Assembly (NCBI GenBank): GCA_934271735.1
Contig: CAKQSB010000006.1
Span: forward strand, 1 to 64,000
DNA from: an uncultured Clostridia bacterium
GTDB taxonomy: Bacteria; Bacillota; Clostridia; Christensenellales; Borkfalkiaceae
Direction of reading: 5' to 3'
DNA: 64,000 nt
In this document: in pieces, positions 17,015-27,800 of the stretch
Position numbering within the stretch: position 1 is the stretch's first letter
How the letters are laid out: each line of letters opens with the position of its first letter
The notes under the pieces: generated by a model
The model's database searches: none
What the model saw: the letters and a program-made list of their open reading frames with translations, nothing else
Told to the model about the DNA's origin: nothing
Program-made: the position numbers and the translations under genes

Positions 17015-19948
17015 TTATCTGTTTTTGTTCCGAAGCTCCAGAACGGACATAAGCGAACGAAGCCTTATCGTCACCGCGCCGATATTCGAAATCTCGTCGA
17101 TTTTAATCTGAGCGTAAAGCCTGTCGGAACTTTGGACTATTCGCCGGACTTCGTCGGTCGTAACCGCGTCTACGCCGCAACCGAAAGAAACGAGTTGAAC
17201 GAGATGAATATTGAGGTTATCGGGCGCGTTCGCGATATATTTCGCCGCGTTATACATTCTCGCGTGGTAAGTCCATTGATTTCTTATGTCCGTGTCGAGC
17301 TTTGCTTTTTCGGGGCGGATCGAATCTTCGCTTAAAACCATCGCGCCGAGCCTGCCGATAAGTTCGTTTATGCCGTGATTTATCTCCGGGTCGACGTGAT
17401 AAGGTCTGCCGGCGAGAACAATTACGGGTTTGCCCGTTTGCTTTGCCTTTTCGATAAGTTCGTCCCCTTTTTTGCGGATATTTTCGAGATAATCGGCGTA
17501 TTCCGCGTACGCGTCTTCCGTTGCGGCTTTTATGGCTTTGAACGGGATCTTCTTATACGGGAAGTGTTTTTTCAGTATCGCGGCTATTCTTCTTGAAAAT
17601 TCGCCTTTGTTCGCCAAACTTATGAAATCGCATATGAAAGTCGCTTTGTTCACGTCCGAAATATTGAGCTTAACGACTTGCGGATAGTACGCCACGACGG
17701 GACAGTTGAAGTGGTCGTCGCCGAGCTTTTCGTCGATGTTATAAGTCATATCCGGATAGAAGATAACGTTCGCTCCTTCCCTGATAAGTGCCTCTATATG
17801 TCCGTGAACGAGCTTTGCGGGGTAACAAACGGTGTCCGACGGAATGGTGTATTGTCCGCTTTCGTAAAGTTTTCTGTCCGAGAACGGAGAAGTTACCACG
17901 TTGAATCCGAGTTCGGTGAAAAACGAATGCCAGAACGGCAGCAACTCGTAGTTGTTGAGCGCGAGCGGCAAGCCTATGTTTATCTTTTCGTCGTCGATAT
18001 TCGTGTCGATATATTTCGAAAGAAGTTGTTGTTTATAAAGATATAAATCCTCTTTGTTTTCCGTCTTTTCGCCCGTAATCGGCTTACTGCACCTGTTGCC
18101 CGCTATGTATCTCGCGCCGTCCGAAAAGGTGTTCACGGTGAGATTGCAGTGGTTTCCGCAACCGTTGCAGGTAACGTTTGCCGCCTTATGCGTGAAGTTC
18201 GCGAGTTTTTCCTTCCCGATAAGCGTGCTTTTGTCTTTTGCGAGACTTTGCGCGTATAACGCCGCGCCGTAAGCTCCCATAAGAGCCGAAAAAGCGGGGC
18301 GGATAACTTCTATGCCGAGTTCCTGTTCGAAAGCTCTGAGAACGCAGTCGTTTAAAAACGTTCCGCCCTGAACAACGACGTTTTTGCCTAAGTCTTCGGC
18401 TTTTGCTATTCTTATAACTTTGTAAAGCGCGTTTTTTACGACGCTTATTGCAAGCCCCGCCGAGATGTTTTCAACGCTCGCGCCGTCTTTCTGCGCCTGC
18501 TTTACCGAGCTGTTCATAAATACGGTACACCTTGAACCGAGATTTACGGGAGCGTCCGCGAACAAGCCCAGACGGGCGAATTCTTCCACGCCGTAACCGA
18601 GCGACTCGGCGAAAGTCTGAAGGAACGAACCGCACCCCGAAGAGCATGCCTCGTTTAAGAAAAGTTGGTCTATAAGTCCGTTATCGACCTTAAAGCACTT
18701 CATATCCTGCCCGCCGATATCGAGAATAAAGTCTACGTCGGGGCGGAATCTCTTAGCCGCGGTGTAGTGCGCGACGGTCTCCACAAGTCCGTTGTCTATG
18801 CCGAACGCGTTTCTTATCATATCCTCGCCGTAACCCGTCACGGCAGACCCCGCGATTTCTGTATCGGGGTATTCTTCGTAAAGTTTTTTGAGGTAATCGA
18901 GAACGATTTCCACGGGTTTGCCCACGCTCGGAACGTAAATGGGACGGAAGATGTTTCCGCATTCGTCCGTAAGGAGAATTTTAACGGTCGTAGACCCCGC
19001 GTCTATCCCGAGATACATTTTTCCTTTCGGCGCGTCGAGTTCGGCTATGCCTTCGGAATTCTTTCTGTGCCTTTTCTTAAACTCTTCGTATTCTTCTTCC
19101 GAGCAAAAGAGCGGAGGGCAGCTTTCGTATTTTTTGAACGATCCCGAGCGCCCGAAAAGATTTTTTATTTCGCTTATCGGGAGAACTTTTTCGGTTTTGG
19201 AAAGAGCTGCGCCCAAAGCGACGTAAAAAAGCGAATTATCGGGGAGTATTCCCTCAATCCCGAGCGTTGAATCGAAAGTTTTTCTAAGTTCGGATAAAAA
19301 AGTGAGCGGACCGCCGAGATAAAGCACGTTGCCCTCGATTTTTCTGCCTTGCGCAAGTCCCGCTATCGTCTGATTGACGACGGCGGCGAGTATGCCCGCG
19401 GCGACGTCCTCGTTTTTAGCTCCCTGATTTAACAACGGCTGAATGTCCGATTTTGCGAAAACTCCGCAACGGGAAGCAATCGTGCAAACTTTCGTGTGAG
19501 ACTTCGCAAGTTCGTTAAGCTCGTCCGGCGTTACTTTCATAAGCGTAGCCATCTGATCGATAAACGCGCCCGTTCCGCCCGCGCACGTTCCGTTCATACG
19601 CATTTCGAAGCCGTTCGTCATGAAAATGATTTTCGCGTCCTCTCCGCCGAGTTCGATAACCGCGTCGGTGGCGGGGTAAAACTTCGAAACAGCCGTTTTT
19701 TCGGCGTAAACTTCCTGAATAAAGGGGAGATCAAGCGATTCCGAAACGCCCATTCCCGCAGAACCCGAAAGGCAGACCGAAACTTTTTCGTCTCCTATCG
19801 CTTTTTCGGCGTTTGCCAGAACGCTCGCCGCCGTTTCGGGGATTTTCGAAAGATGTCTTTTGTATTCGGAAAATAAAATGTTTCCGTTTTCGTCGGCTAT
19901 AACGGCTTTCAAAGTCGTCGAGCCGATGTCTATTCCCAGTTTTTTCAT
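17015..19948 (-). CDS. 2-hydroxyacyl-CoA dehydratase activase, double-ASKHA protein
   Basis: Proteins of this type use ATP hydrolysis to inject an electron into 2-hydroxyacyl-CoA dehydratases. The 977-residue protein has two BadF/BcrA-type ATPase domains. The first (1-250) has GIDIGSTTLKAV, NGTCAGGTGAFID and ASRCGVFAKSD. The second (about 315-560) has GIDAGSTTVKILL, EACSSGCGSFLQ and GSRCTVFMNSS. The cysteines in these loops normally bridge a [4Fe-4S] cluster at the dimer interface. Residues about 600-977 form a DUF2229-like region with CNGCGNHCNL. In many Clostridia this and the next-door 448-residue part form one polypeptide of about 1400 aa; here they are separate genes overlapping by ATGA. 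The natural substrate is unknown. Confidence 0.88.
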   Translation of the reverse strand: MKKLGIDIGSTTLKAVIADENGNILFSEYKRHLSKIPETAASVLANAEKAIGDEKVSVCLSGSAGMGVSESLDLPFIQEVYAEKTAVSKFYPATDAVIELGGEDAKIIFMTNGFEMRMNGTCAGGTGAFIDQMATLMKVTPDELNELAKSHTKVCTIASRCGVFAKSDIQPLLNQGAKNEDVAAGILAAVVNQTIAGLAQGRKIEGNVLYLGGPLTFLSELRKTFDSTLGIEGILPDNSLFYVALGAALSKTEKVLPISEIKNLFGRSGSFKKYESCPPLFCSEEEYEEFKKRHRKNSEGIAELDAPKGKMYLGIDAGSTTVKILLTDECGNIFRPIYVPSVGKPVEIVLDYLKKLYEEYPDTEIAGSAVTGYGEDMIRNAFGIDNGLVETVAHYTAAKRFRPDVDFILDIGGQDMKCFKVDNGLIDQLFLNEACSSGCGSFLQTFAESLGYGVEEFARLGLFADAPVNLGSRCTVFMNSSVKQAQKDGASVENISAGLAISVVKNALYKVIRIAKAEDLGKNVVVQGGTFLNDCVLRAFEQELGIEVIRPAFSALMGAYGAALYAQSLAKDKSTLIGKEKLANFTHKAANVTCNGCGNHCNLTVNTFSDGARYIAGNRCSKPITGEKTENKEDLYLYKQQLLSKYIDTNIDDEKINIGLPLALNNYELLPFWHSFFTELGFNVVTSPFSDRKLYESGQYTIPSDTVCYPAKLVHGHIEALIREGANVIFYPDMTYNIDEKLGDDHFNCPVVAYYPQVVKLNISDVNKATFICDFISLANKGEFSRRIAAILKKHFPYKKIPFKAIKAATEDAYAEYADYLENIRKKGDELIEKAKQTGKPVIVLAGRPYHVDPEINHGINELIGRLGAMVLSEDSIRPEKAKLDTDIRNQWTYHARMYNAAKYIANAPDNLNIHLVQLVSFGCGVDAVTTDEVRRIVQSSDRLYAQIKIDEISNIGAVTIRLRSLMSVLELRNKNR

Positions 19949-21291
19949 ACGTCGACCTCGCTTTTATCCGTTATTTCTTTTTCGGGCGGGTTGCCGCACT
20001 CCGTTTCCGTCGCGGCGGCTTCGCTTAACGTATTTTCTTCATCATTCTCGCTACTTTTCGCGGTTTTATCTCTCGCTATGGAAAGCATAAGTTTTATTCT
20101 GTTTTCCTGATTGACGGCGGAAGCGCCCGCGTCGTAATCGACGGGGAAAATATTCGCGTCGGGGTAAAGCTCGCGAAGTCTTCTTATCGTGCCTTTTCCC
20201 ACGATATGGTTTGGAAGACACCCGAACGGCTGAGCGCAGACTACGTTGGAGTAGCCTTTTTCGATAAGCTCGGCAACTTCGCCCGGGAGCAGCCAGCCTT
20301 CGCCCATTTTAACGCCGCGGTCGATAACTTTGTCCGCAAGGTCTTTAACCCTGTCGAAAGAGACGGGCGCGACGAATTCGGGGTACGGCTTTAAAGCCTT
20401 GATCATCAGTTTTTCATAGCTTTCGAGAGTTTTTTCGGCGATTTTGCCTATAAGAAGTTTAATCGGATTTCCGCCGTAATAACGGTGGTCGACGGAAACG
20501 TTCGCCGCGCAGTACTGCAAAAATCCCGTAACCCCGGGAATCATATATTCGCAGCCTTGTTTAAGTAGTATTTTTTCAAGTCCTCTGTTGGCGAAAGAGG
20601 AATATTTAACATAAATTTCTCCCACGATACCCACCTTTACGAGGTCTCGTTTTTCGCGGGGGATGTTATGAAAATCCTTTGCCATAGCGGCGAGATTTGC
20701 CTTGATCGCCTTTTTCGAGCCTCCTTTTTTGGCGCGGAATTGTCCGGAAAGTTCGTCCGTCCATTTTTTGACCGTTTTCGCGGTGTCTCCGGGGTTTACT
20801 TCGTAAGGTTCCGTCTGATTTTTCAAAAGCAGCAGCATGTCGCCGTAGATAAGCGAAGAAAATCCGTCGAAAAGCATTTTCGGCGTGATTTTGAAGCCGC
20901 TGTATTTTTCAAGCCCCGCAAAGCTCACGGAGATGACGGGAACGAACCCCAGCCCCATTTCTTTAAGGGCTTTTCTCAAAAGGAATATGTAATTCGAGGC
21001 TCTGCAACCGCCGCCCGTCTGAAAGAAGAGGAGCGCGGTTTTTTCGGGGTCGTAATCTCCCGATTCCAAAGCGTACAAAAGCTGCCCGCACGAGCATATC
21101 GCGGGGTAACACATATCGTTATGCAGATATTTAAGCCCCGTGTCGATAACGTCCTTTCCCTCGTAACGAACGACCTTGAAATTGTAGCCGTTCATACGGA
21201 AAATACTCTCGAAAAGCTCCATATGCGTGGGAAAAATATCGGGGCAGAGAATGGTATATTCTCGTTTCATTTGCTTTGTAAAATCAATCAT
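19945..21291 (-). CDS. 2-hydroxyacyl-CoA dehydratase-like partner protein
   Basis: The 448-residue protein resembles the dehydratase-like C-terminal part of long CoA-substrate activase proteins. Likely cluster cysteines occur in NDMCYPAICSCGQLL, GGGCRASNY, QGCEYMIPG and CAQPFGCLPNHI. It is the promoter-proximal gene and overlaps the double-ASKHA gene by 4 bases (ATGA), so the two are probably made in equal amounts and act together. The start region has only a weak ribosome site (TTAAGAG). The 35-bp repeat array at 21347-21486 lies in its probable leader. Confidence 0.85.
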   Translation of the reverse strand: MIDFTKQMKREYTILCPDIFPTHMELFESIFRMNGYNFKVVRYEGKDVIDTGLKYLHNDMCYPAICSCGQLLYALESGDYDPEKTALLFFQTGGGCRASNYIFLLRKALKEMGLGFVPVISVSFAGLEKYSGFKITPKMLFDGFSSLIYGDMLLLLKNQTEPYEVNPGDTAKTVKKWTDELSGQFRAKKGGSKKAIKANLAAMAKDFHNIPREKRDLVKVGIVGEIYVKYSSFANRGLEKILLKQGCEYMIPGVTGFLQYCAANVSVDHRYYGGNPIKLLIGKIAEKTLESYEKLMIKALKPYPEFVAPVSFDRVKDLADKVIDRGVKMGEGWLLPGEVAELIEKGYSNVVCAQPFGCLPNHIVGKGTIRRLRELYPDANIFPVDYDAGASAVNQENRIKLMLSIARDKTAKSSENDEENTLSEAAATETECGNPPEKEITDKSEVDV

Positions 21292-21346
21292 TTAACACAC
21301 TCTTAAGGGGGGCAAACCTTGCCGTTTTTACTTCGGTTTTCATGTT

Positions 21347-21486
21347 GGTTCAACCTTGGTTTTCGCGACGGTTTTCATATCGGTTCAACCTTGGTTTTCG
21401 CGACGGTTTTCATATCGGTTCAACCTTGGTTTTCGCGTCGGTTGTCATGTCGGTTCAACCTTGGTTTTCGCGTCGGTTTAATCTCT
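21347..21486. repeat. Four tandem 35-bp repeats
   Basis: GGTTCAACCTTGGTTTTCGC recurs starting at 21347, 21382, 21417 and 21452, exactly every 35 bp. The units are near-identical, differing mainly in GACGG/GTCGG and ATATC/ATGTC. Each holds the 9-bp dyad GGTTCAACC. A partial copy (CGGTTTTCATGTT) precedes the first. There are no variable spacers, so it is not a CRISPR array. It lies between the minus-strand activase operon and the plus-strand giant gene. A possible -10 (TATAAT, minus, 21514-21519) would place the repeats in the activase leader RNA. Confidence 0.9.
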
Positions 21487-21719
21487 GTTTCCGGCGGAGG
21501 GCATACCTCACCTATTATATCCGTATGATAGCACATAAATGTTCGCAAAGCAAGGGAAAACCGCTCTGAAAGATAAGATTTTCTCTTAATTTCACATAAA
21601 TTCGATTTGTTTGCGATTTGTTCGGTATACTAGTTCAGGCGAGCGATAATCTGCGACAACCGATGCCTCCTCAATAACAGATGATGCAAGGAAACCGTTA
21701 TTTTATATATATAAAATAG
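21487..21719. other. Intergenic spacer without a recognisable gene
   Basis: Apart from the candidate minus-strand -10 at 21514-21519, I see no open frame with a ribosome site and no known RNA motif here. The region becomes AT-rich towards the promoter of the giant gene. Confidence 0.5.
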
Positions 21720-21748
21720 TTGACAAAGTTGCGAGAACGCTTTATAAT
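21720..21748 (+). promoter_or_regulatory. Consensus promoter of the giant surface protein gene
   Basis: TTGACA (21720-21725) and TATAAT (21743-21748) are 17 bp apart. About 108 bases of leader follow to the ATG, including a small CGGATAATATCCG dyad. I recognise no known riboswitch in it. Confidence 0.9.
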
Positions 21749-21863
21749 GTATGCGAGAAAATAGGATCATGGGGTCGGAGCGGCTTTTCGCGAAACCTCG
21801 GATAATATCCGAAATCGATGATGTAAACAATAAAATCAAAGCAATTTAATTCGGAGGTAAAAG

Positions 21864-24800
21864 ATGAAAACAGGAACGAATAAGAAGACCTTATCGTTAA
21901 TCTTGGCGTCGCTTTTATGCGTTGCGCTCACGGTTTTCGGTATCGGCAATCTTTCGGTTTTCGGAAACAGGCAGACAAAAGCTGCCGCGGGTAATGCGGT
22001 TGCGAAAGTCGGCGAAACGGAATACGCCGATTTAAGCAGCGCTTTCTCCGCGCTCGACGCGAATAATTATTCGCTCGAACTTCTGGACGAGGCGGCTTGG
22101 GCAGAATCCACGCCGGTTTACTGGAAGACGAGTAAAGGCAACGGATACGTCGCGACGTTTGCCGCGGCTCTCACGGCTTCCTATATGTCCGACGGCGGAG
22201 CGATAACGATCGTTTGTCGCCCGGGGGCGGACGTAGGAACGATGACTCACGGTCACGTCGAAGACAATCTTACCGTTTACGGAAACGGCGCGTACGTCTC
22301 GGACGGCGAGTGCGACTTGGAGGTCGACACGTTCCCCTACAGCCGTACGACCGGAAGACAGGTTACTTCGGGCAGTTATCTTACGAGCGACGTAACGATA
22401 ACCGCATATAAACTCGACAATCTCGGCGTATGGGGTCAGAGAAATACCGGACACACGGTGAACGTAAACCTTTACGAATGTAACGGAAAGGCGATCGGCG
22501 GAAAGACCAACTTTCAGCGTGTTTACATAAGCGGAAAAACCGGTGTAAACAACTACAATATCGTAGGTTGCAAGTTCATAACCGCCAGCACTTCGCTTTA
22601 CAGCAACACGGACGGCAAAATCGTTATAAAAGGTTGCTCGTTCACGGGTTCTAAAGCTCCCGTAAACTTCAACCATAAAACCGACGGAGATATGACGCTT
22701 ACGGTTGAAAACTGTTCGTTCGCATCTTGCGGAGACGACGCGGAATGGAAAGGTTTCGCCGCTCCCGTTCGTTTCGTAAACAGCGGCAACGGAACTATGG
22801 GCTCTGTTGTAGACGGCTGTGCGTTCGAAAACACCGTGGGAGCTAACGGGGATGTTCTCGTCGGCGACGGCAGAGAAGGTCAGGCTTCGGGCGACGTTGC
22901 GGTTTCGGTTAAGAACACCGCGGCTAAAGTCAGCGTTCAGCAGCCCGGATATTATACCTCCGCCGGAACGGTCGCAGACGAAAGTAAAGCTGAAAACGCG
23001 ACTACCGTTTCGGACACTCCTTACATTTCGGGCGAAAACTACACGACGATAGAACTTACTTACGGAAACGAAGTTGCGGCGGAAGATATCGCCGCGGCTA
23101 AAAAGCTTTACGAAGGCGTTGCTTATTCCACGAACAAAGCCGCCAACGAAGCTTATATGGCTTTATACGGCGTGACCTGGGATAAAGGATATCTCGACGT
23201 TACGGATAACGCCGCTCCGCTTCGCAAATACGCGGGCGTAAGCGGTTCGGTTACCGAAGTTAAATATCTTGTTCACGGCGAAATGGCGGGCTTCACTTCG
23301 TTGCAGTCGAACGGAAACAATATCGACAGCACGGTCGGCGGAAACCACCAGATAGCGAGAACGAGCTACACGATCCTCGGCGTAAGCGATAAAGACGGCA
23401 ATAAAGCAAGGATAACGGACGGAAACGTTCAGGCTTACGTTGCCGGCGGTTACGACAATATGTTCGCTGTCAGCGGAACGCTTAAAATAGAAAATATCGA
23501 ATTTACAAGCACTACTTCCACCACCGTCGGAGCTTCGGCGATGAACGCTACGGGAAATTCGGAAAAAGAAGTTTTCGGCGCGAAAATGGTTATCACCGAT
23601 TGTATTTTCCGCGGCAGGCTTTACGTTTACGATAACTTCGACAACGCGGGCAAGATGACCTATGAAATAAGTAAGTGCGTGTTCGACGGCTCGAATTATT
23701 CGGGCGACAGCAACGCGTACGCCATCTTCGCTCAGTGCAGGGGCGGAAACGAGCTTTATATTCAGAATAATAAAATAAGCGGTTACGCGCGCGGAATCAA
23801 TATAGATCATCCGACCGTTAAGGCGACGATCTCCGAAAACGAAATTTCGGTAACGGATAAAGGTCGTTCGTGCGTACAGCTTTCGAGCCTTACTTCGGCT
23901 ACCGTTTCGAACAACGAGCTTGTTCTCGACGGCGGCAACGCGATTACGCTTCACGAAAAGCTTCTCGCTTTGTCAACCGTTCCCGAAATTACGTTCAAGA
24001 ACAACAACGTAACCGGTACGGGATATCTTGTTTACGACGACGCCAAAGCCAACGGCAAGGAATTTACTAACAAAAATCTTGCTTTGACATTCGGAGAAAA
24101 CACCATTGCGGAAACCGTCGATACGACGAAAGGCGTTAAGGGCTCCGAAGTTTATGATAACAAGGGTTATGTGCACGACGTAGTAAATCATATTTACGGC
24201 AGCGTAAACAATCCTTACACACTCGAAGCTTTTTCTAAGCTTACGAGAGCGGAATATATCGCCGCTCAGGAAAAACTCGGCGGTACTATATATGTTGATG
24301 TCGGAGATTACGCTTATGATAAGTACGGCGTACTCGGCAACGGCACCGCGGATAACAACGACAGAGACACGACAAAGCTTAACTGCTACAATCAGAACGG
24401 TTATCTCGGAGAAGGAAACGACGGCGCGAACGGCAAAAACGTAGTATTCGTCGGCTCTTCTGTCACGAATAACGTTACGGGATATACTTCGATAGACAAT
24501 ATCGGAACTTATCTCCTTCTTGCAGTTCCCGCTTACACGAACGTAACGTTCAAAGATATTACGTTCAACGGCGTGTTCAGCTTCAATTATCAGATGTATA
24601 CAGGTCCCTGGAGTCAGCTCGGCGAACTGAAATTCGACGGTTGTACTTTCAATTCTCTCATTGTCGGCGGACTTGCCGCTCAGGGACTTAACTTCACGGG
24701 TTGTACGTTCAATTCGTTCACAAACTCCGTTTCGGCGAACAACTCCAACCCCATCTGGATCAGACCCGCTTACGGTAACTGGTCTAAGGGCGATAACGAA

Positions 24801-27800
24801 GGTCAGGGCAACGATTTCAAGTCGCTCACATCCGTCGTTTTCGCAGGAAACACCGTTGCAAGCACTCGTCCCGTAAAATTCGAGCGTATAGCTCAGTGGG
24901 AAATGCAGACTAAAGTCGAAGTCACGGGCAACTCTTTCGATATGGCGAGCGACGGCAGCAATAAAAACGTAGGACTTTATTTCGGCGCGAACGCTAAATT
25001 CGATCTTGTTCTCGACAACAACAAAGCGGCGGAAGGCAGCAAAACGGTTGCTTTGTACACTGCGGTTTACAACGCTCCCGACGGCAAATCCTATACAGGA
25101 CTTCCCGCAGGCTCTACGGTTAAGAACGCGAAAAACGAAGAACTTACCGTATCCGACGGCGCGGTTGCATGGAAGACTACCGATAAAATAACTCTCGCTT
25201 CGACGAAAGAGGCGGTTGCGCTTACCAACGCCAAAGGCGTAACGGTTAATTTCGCAACTATCGAAAATGCTTTGGCTGCGGCGGCAGACGGCGATACGAT
25301 AACTCTTCTCGCCGATACAAACGAAAACGTAACTATCGAAGCTGGTAAGAACATAACGCTCGATCTTAACGGATTTACGTTAAACGGCGGAACGGGAACG
25401 GCAAAAGCCGCAATCCTTAACTACGGCACAGTCGTAATCAAAGATTCGAGCAAAGCCGCAACGGGTACCATTAAGCGTGACGACAGCGGAATCGTAGGCG
25501 AAACTTCTTACTATGTAATCAGAAACCTCGGCACGATGACGATCGAATCCGGAAATATCGAAAATAATTCCGGTTACAGGAAGGCTAATTCGACCGGAGC
25601 AATGATCGGCTCGTCGCTTATTTGCAACGGAGACGACGATCCGGGAGCAATGCTTACGATAAAAGGCGGTAAGTTCACTCAGCTTAACTTTATCGCGATA
25701 AAGAACGGCGCGCTCGGAAATCTTATCGTAACGGGTGGCGAAATAACTTCGGAACACTCGGCAATTCAGAACTGGTTCAACGCAACCGTAACAGGCGGTA
25801 CGATCAAGGGTCAGCTCTGGACGGATGCGTGGAAAGAGGGCGAAAGCGTTGGTAACACCGTTATCGGCGAGGGCGCAAACTTCTCGGGCGAAATCGTAAT
25901 GGATATTACGGGCAGCGTAGTACCCACTCTCGAAATTACGGGCGGTACGCTCAACGTAACCAACTGGAGAATAACGAAAGCTTGCGAAACAGCGGGCGGT
26001 AAGCCTCAGGTTTCGGGCGGTACGTTCACCTCTGCGGTAGACGAAAGCTACTGCGCCGCAGGATTTATCCCCACGCTTAACGAAGACGGCACTCACGGCG
26101 TTAAAGAGGGTAAATTCCTTGTAAGAGTCAACGGAAAGGGCTTTGAAACTCTTGCCGAAGCCATTAAAGCTGCGGTAGACGGCGACACGATAACTCTTCT
26201 CGAAAATGTTACGGTTGAGGGAAAACAGATTGTCATCGATAAGAATGTAACTATCGACCTCAACGGCAAAACTCTTAAAGTAAGCAAATACACGGCAAAA
26301 GCCGCGCAAATCGACGTAACGGGCAAACTTACCGTTAAAGACGGCGCGGAAGGCGGTTTGATTTGTTCCGATTACACCGGAACGGCAGGTCTTGTGGTTT
26401 GCATTGAAAACGGCGGTAAATTCACGCTCGAAAGCGGCACGATTACTACCGAAGGCATGGCAAAAGCCGGCAATGCGGTAAAGATTTCGGCGGGCGGCGA
26501 GTTCGTTATGAACGGCGGTACTGTAAAAGCCGATGCGAAAAGAGCAAACAGAGCGGTAAATGTTACGGGTAGTAAAACGGGAAGCGCAACGTTCACTATG
26601 AACGGCGGCTCGATTATCGCAGATAAAGATCCCGACGGAAAAGAAACCTCTATTTACGGAATTGTCGGTAGCTATTATTCGAATATCGCTTTAAACGGCG
26701 GTTCGGTAGATGCTCCTCAGGCGATATCCGCAGGCAGCTCGACGATCTCCGTCAAGGACGGCGATTATAAAGGAACGATTGCGGTTAAGAACGGCTCGAT
26801 TTCGGGCGGAACGTTCGATGCCTTGATCGATTACAGATATCTTGCGGACGGTTACGTTCTCGAAGAAAAGCCGGACGGAACTTACGGCCTTAAAGAAGGT
26901 AAATACGTAGCCGTAATCGGAACTGTCGGTTACGAATCTTTGCAGGCGGCTATAAACGCGGCTGCGGAGAACGAAACCGTTAAACTCGTTGCCGATACAA
27001 ACGAAAACGTAACTATCGAAGCGGGTAAGAACATAACGCTCGAACTTAACGGATTTACGTTAAACGGCGGAACGGGAACGGCAAAAGCCGCAATCCTTAA
27101 CTACGGCACAGTCGTAATCAAAGATTCGAGCAAAGCCGCAACGGGTACCATTAAGCGTGACGACAGCGGAATCGTAGGCGAAACTTCTTACTATGTAATC
27201 AGAAACCTCGGCACGATGACGATCGAATCCGGAAATATCGAAAATAATTCCGGTTACAGGAAGGCTAATTCGACCGGAGCAATGATCGGCTCGTCGCTTA
27301 TTTGCAACGGAGACGACGATCCGGGAGCAATGCTTACGATAAAAGGCGGTAAGTTCACTCAGCTTAACTTTATCGCGATAAAGAACGGCGCGCTCGGAAA
27401 TCTTATCGTAACGGGTGGCGAAATAACTTCGGAACACTCGGCAATTCAGAACTGGTTCAACGCAACCGTAACAGGCGGTACGATCAAGGGTCAGCTCTGG
27501 ACGGATGCGTGGAAAGAGGGCGAAAGCGTTGGTAACACCGTTATCGGCGAGGGCGCAAACTTCTCGGGCGAAATCGTAATGGATATTACGGGCAGCGTAG
27601 TACCCACTCTCGAAATTACGGGCGGTACGCTCAACGTAACCAACTGGAGAATAACGAAAGCTTGCGAAACAGCGGGCGGTAAGCCTCAGGTTTCGGGCGG
27701 TACGTTCACCTCTGCGGTAGACGAAAGCTACTGCGCCGCAGGATTTATCCCCACGCTTAACGAAGACGGCACTCACGGCGTTAAAGAGGGTAAATTCCTT

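Noticed and set aside
21347..21486. Possible CRISPR array
   Set aside because: The 35-bp units are contiguous and near-identical with no unique spacers, and there are no cas genes in the window.
21755..21863. Riboswitch in the leader of the giant gene
   Set aside because: I could not match it to a known aptamer core and there is no terminator or sequestered ribosome site.
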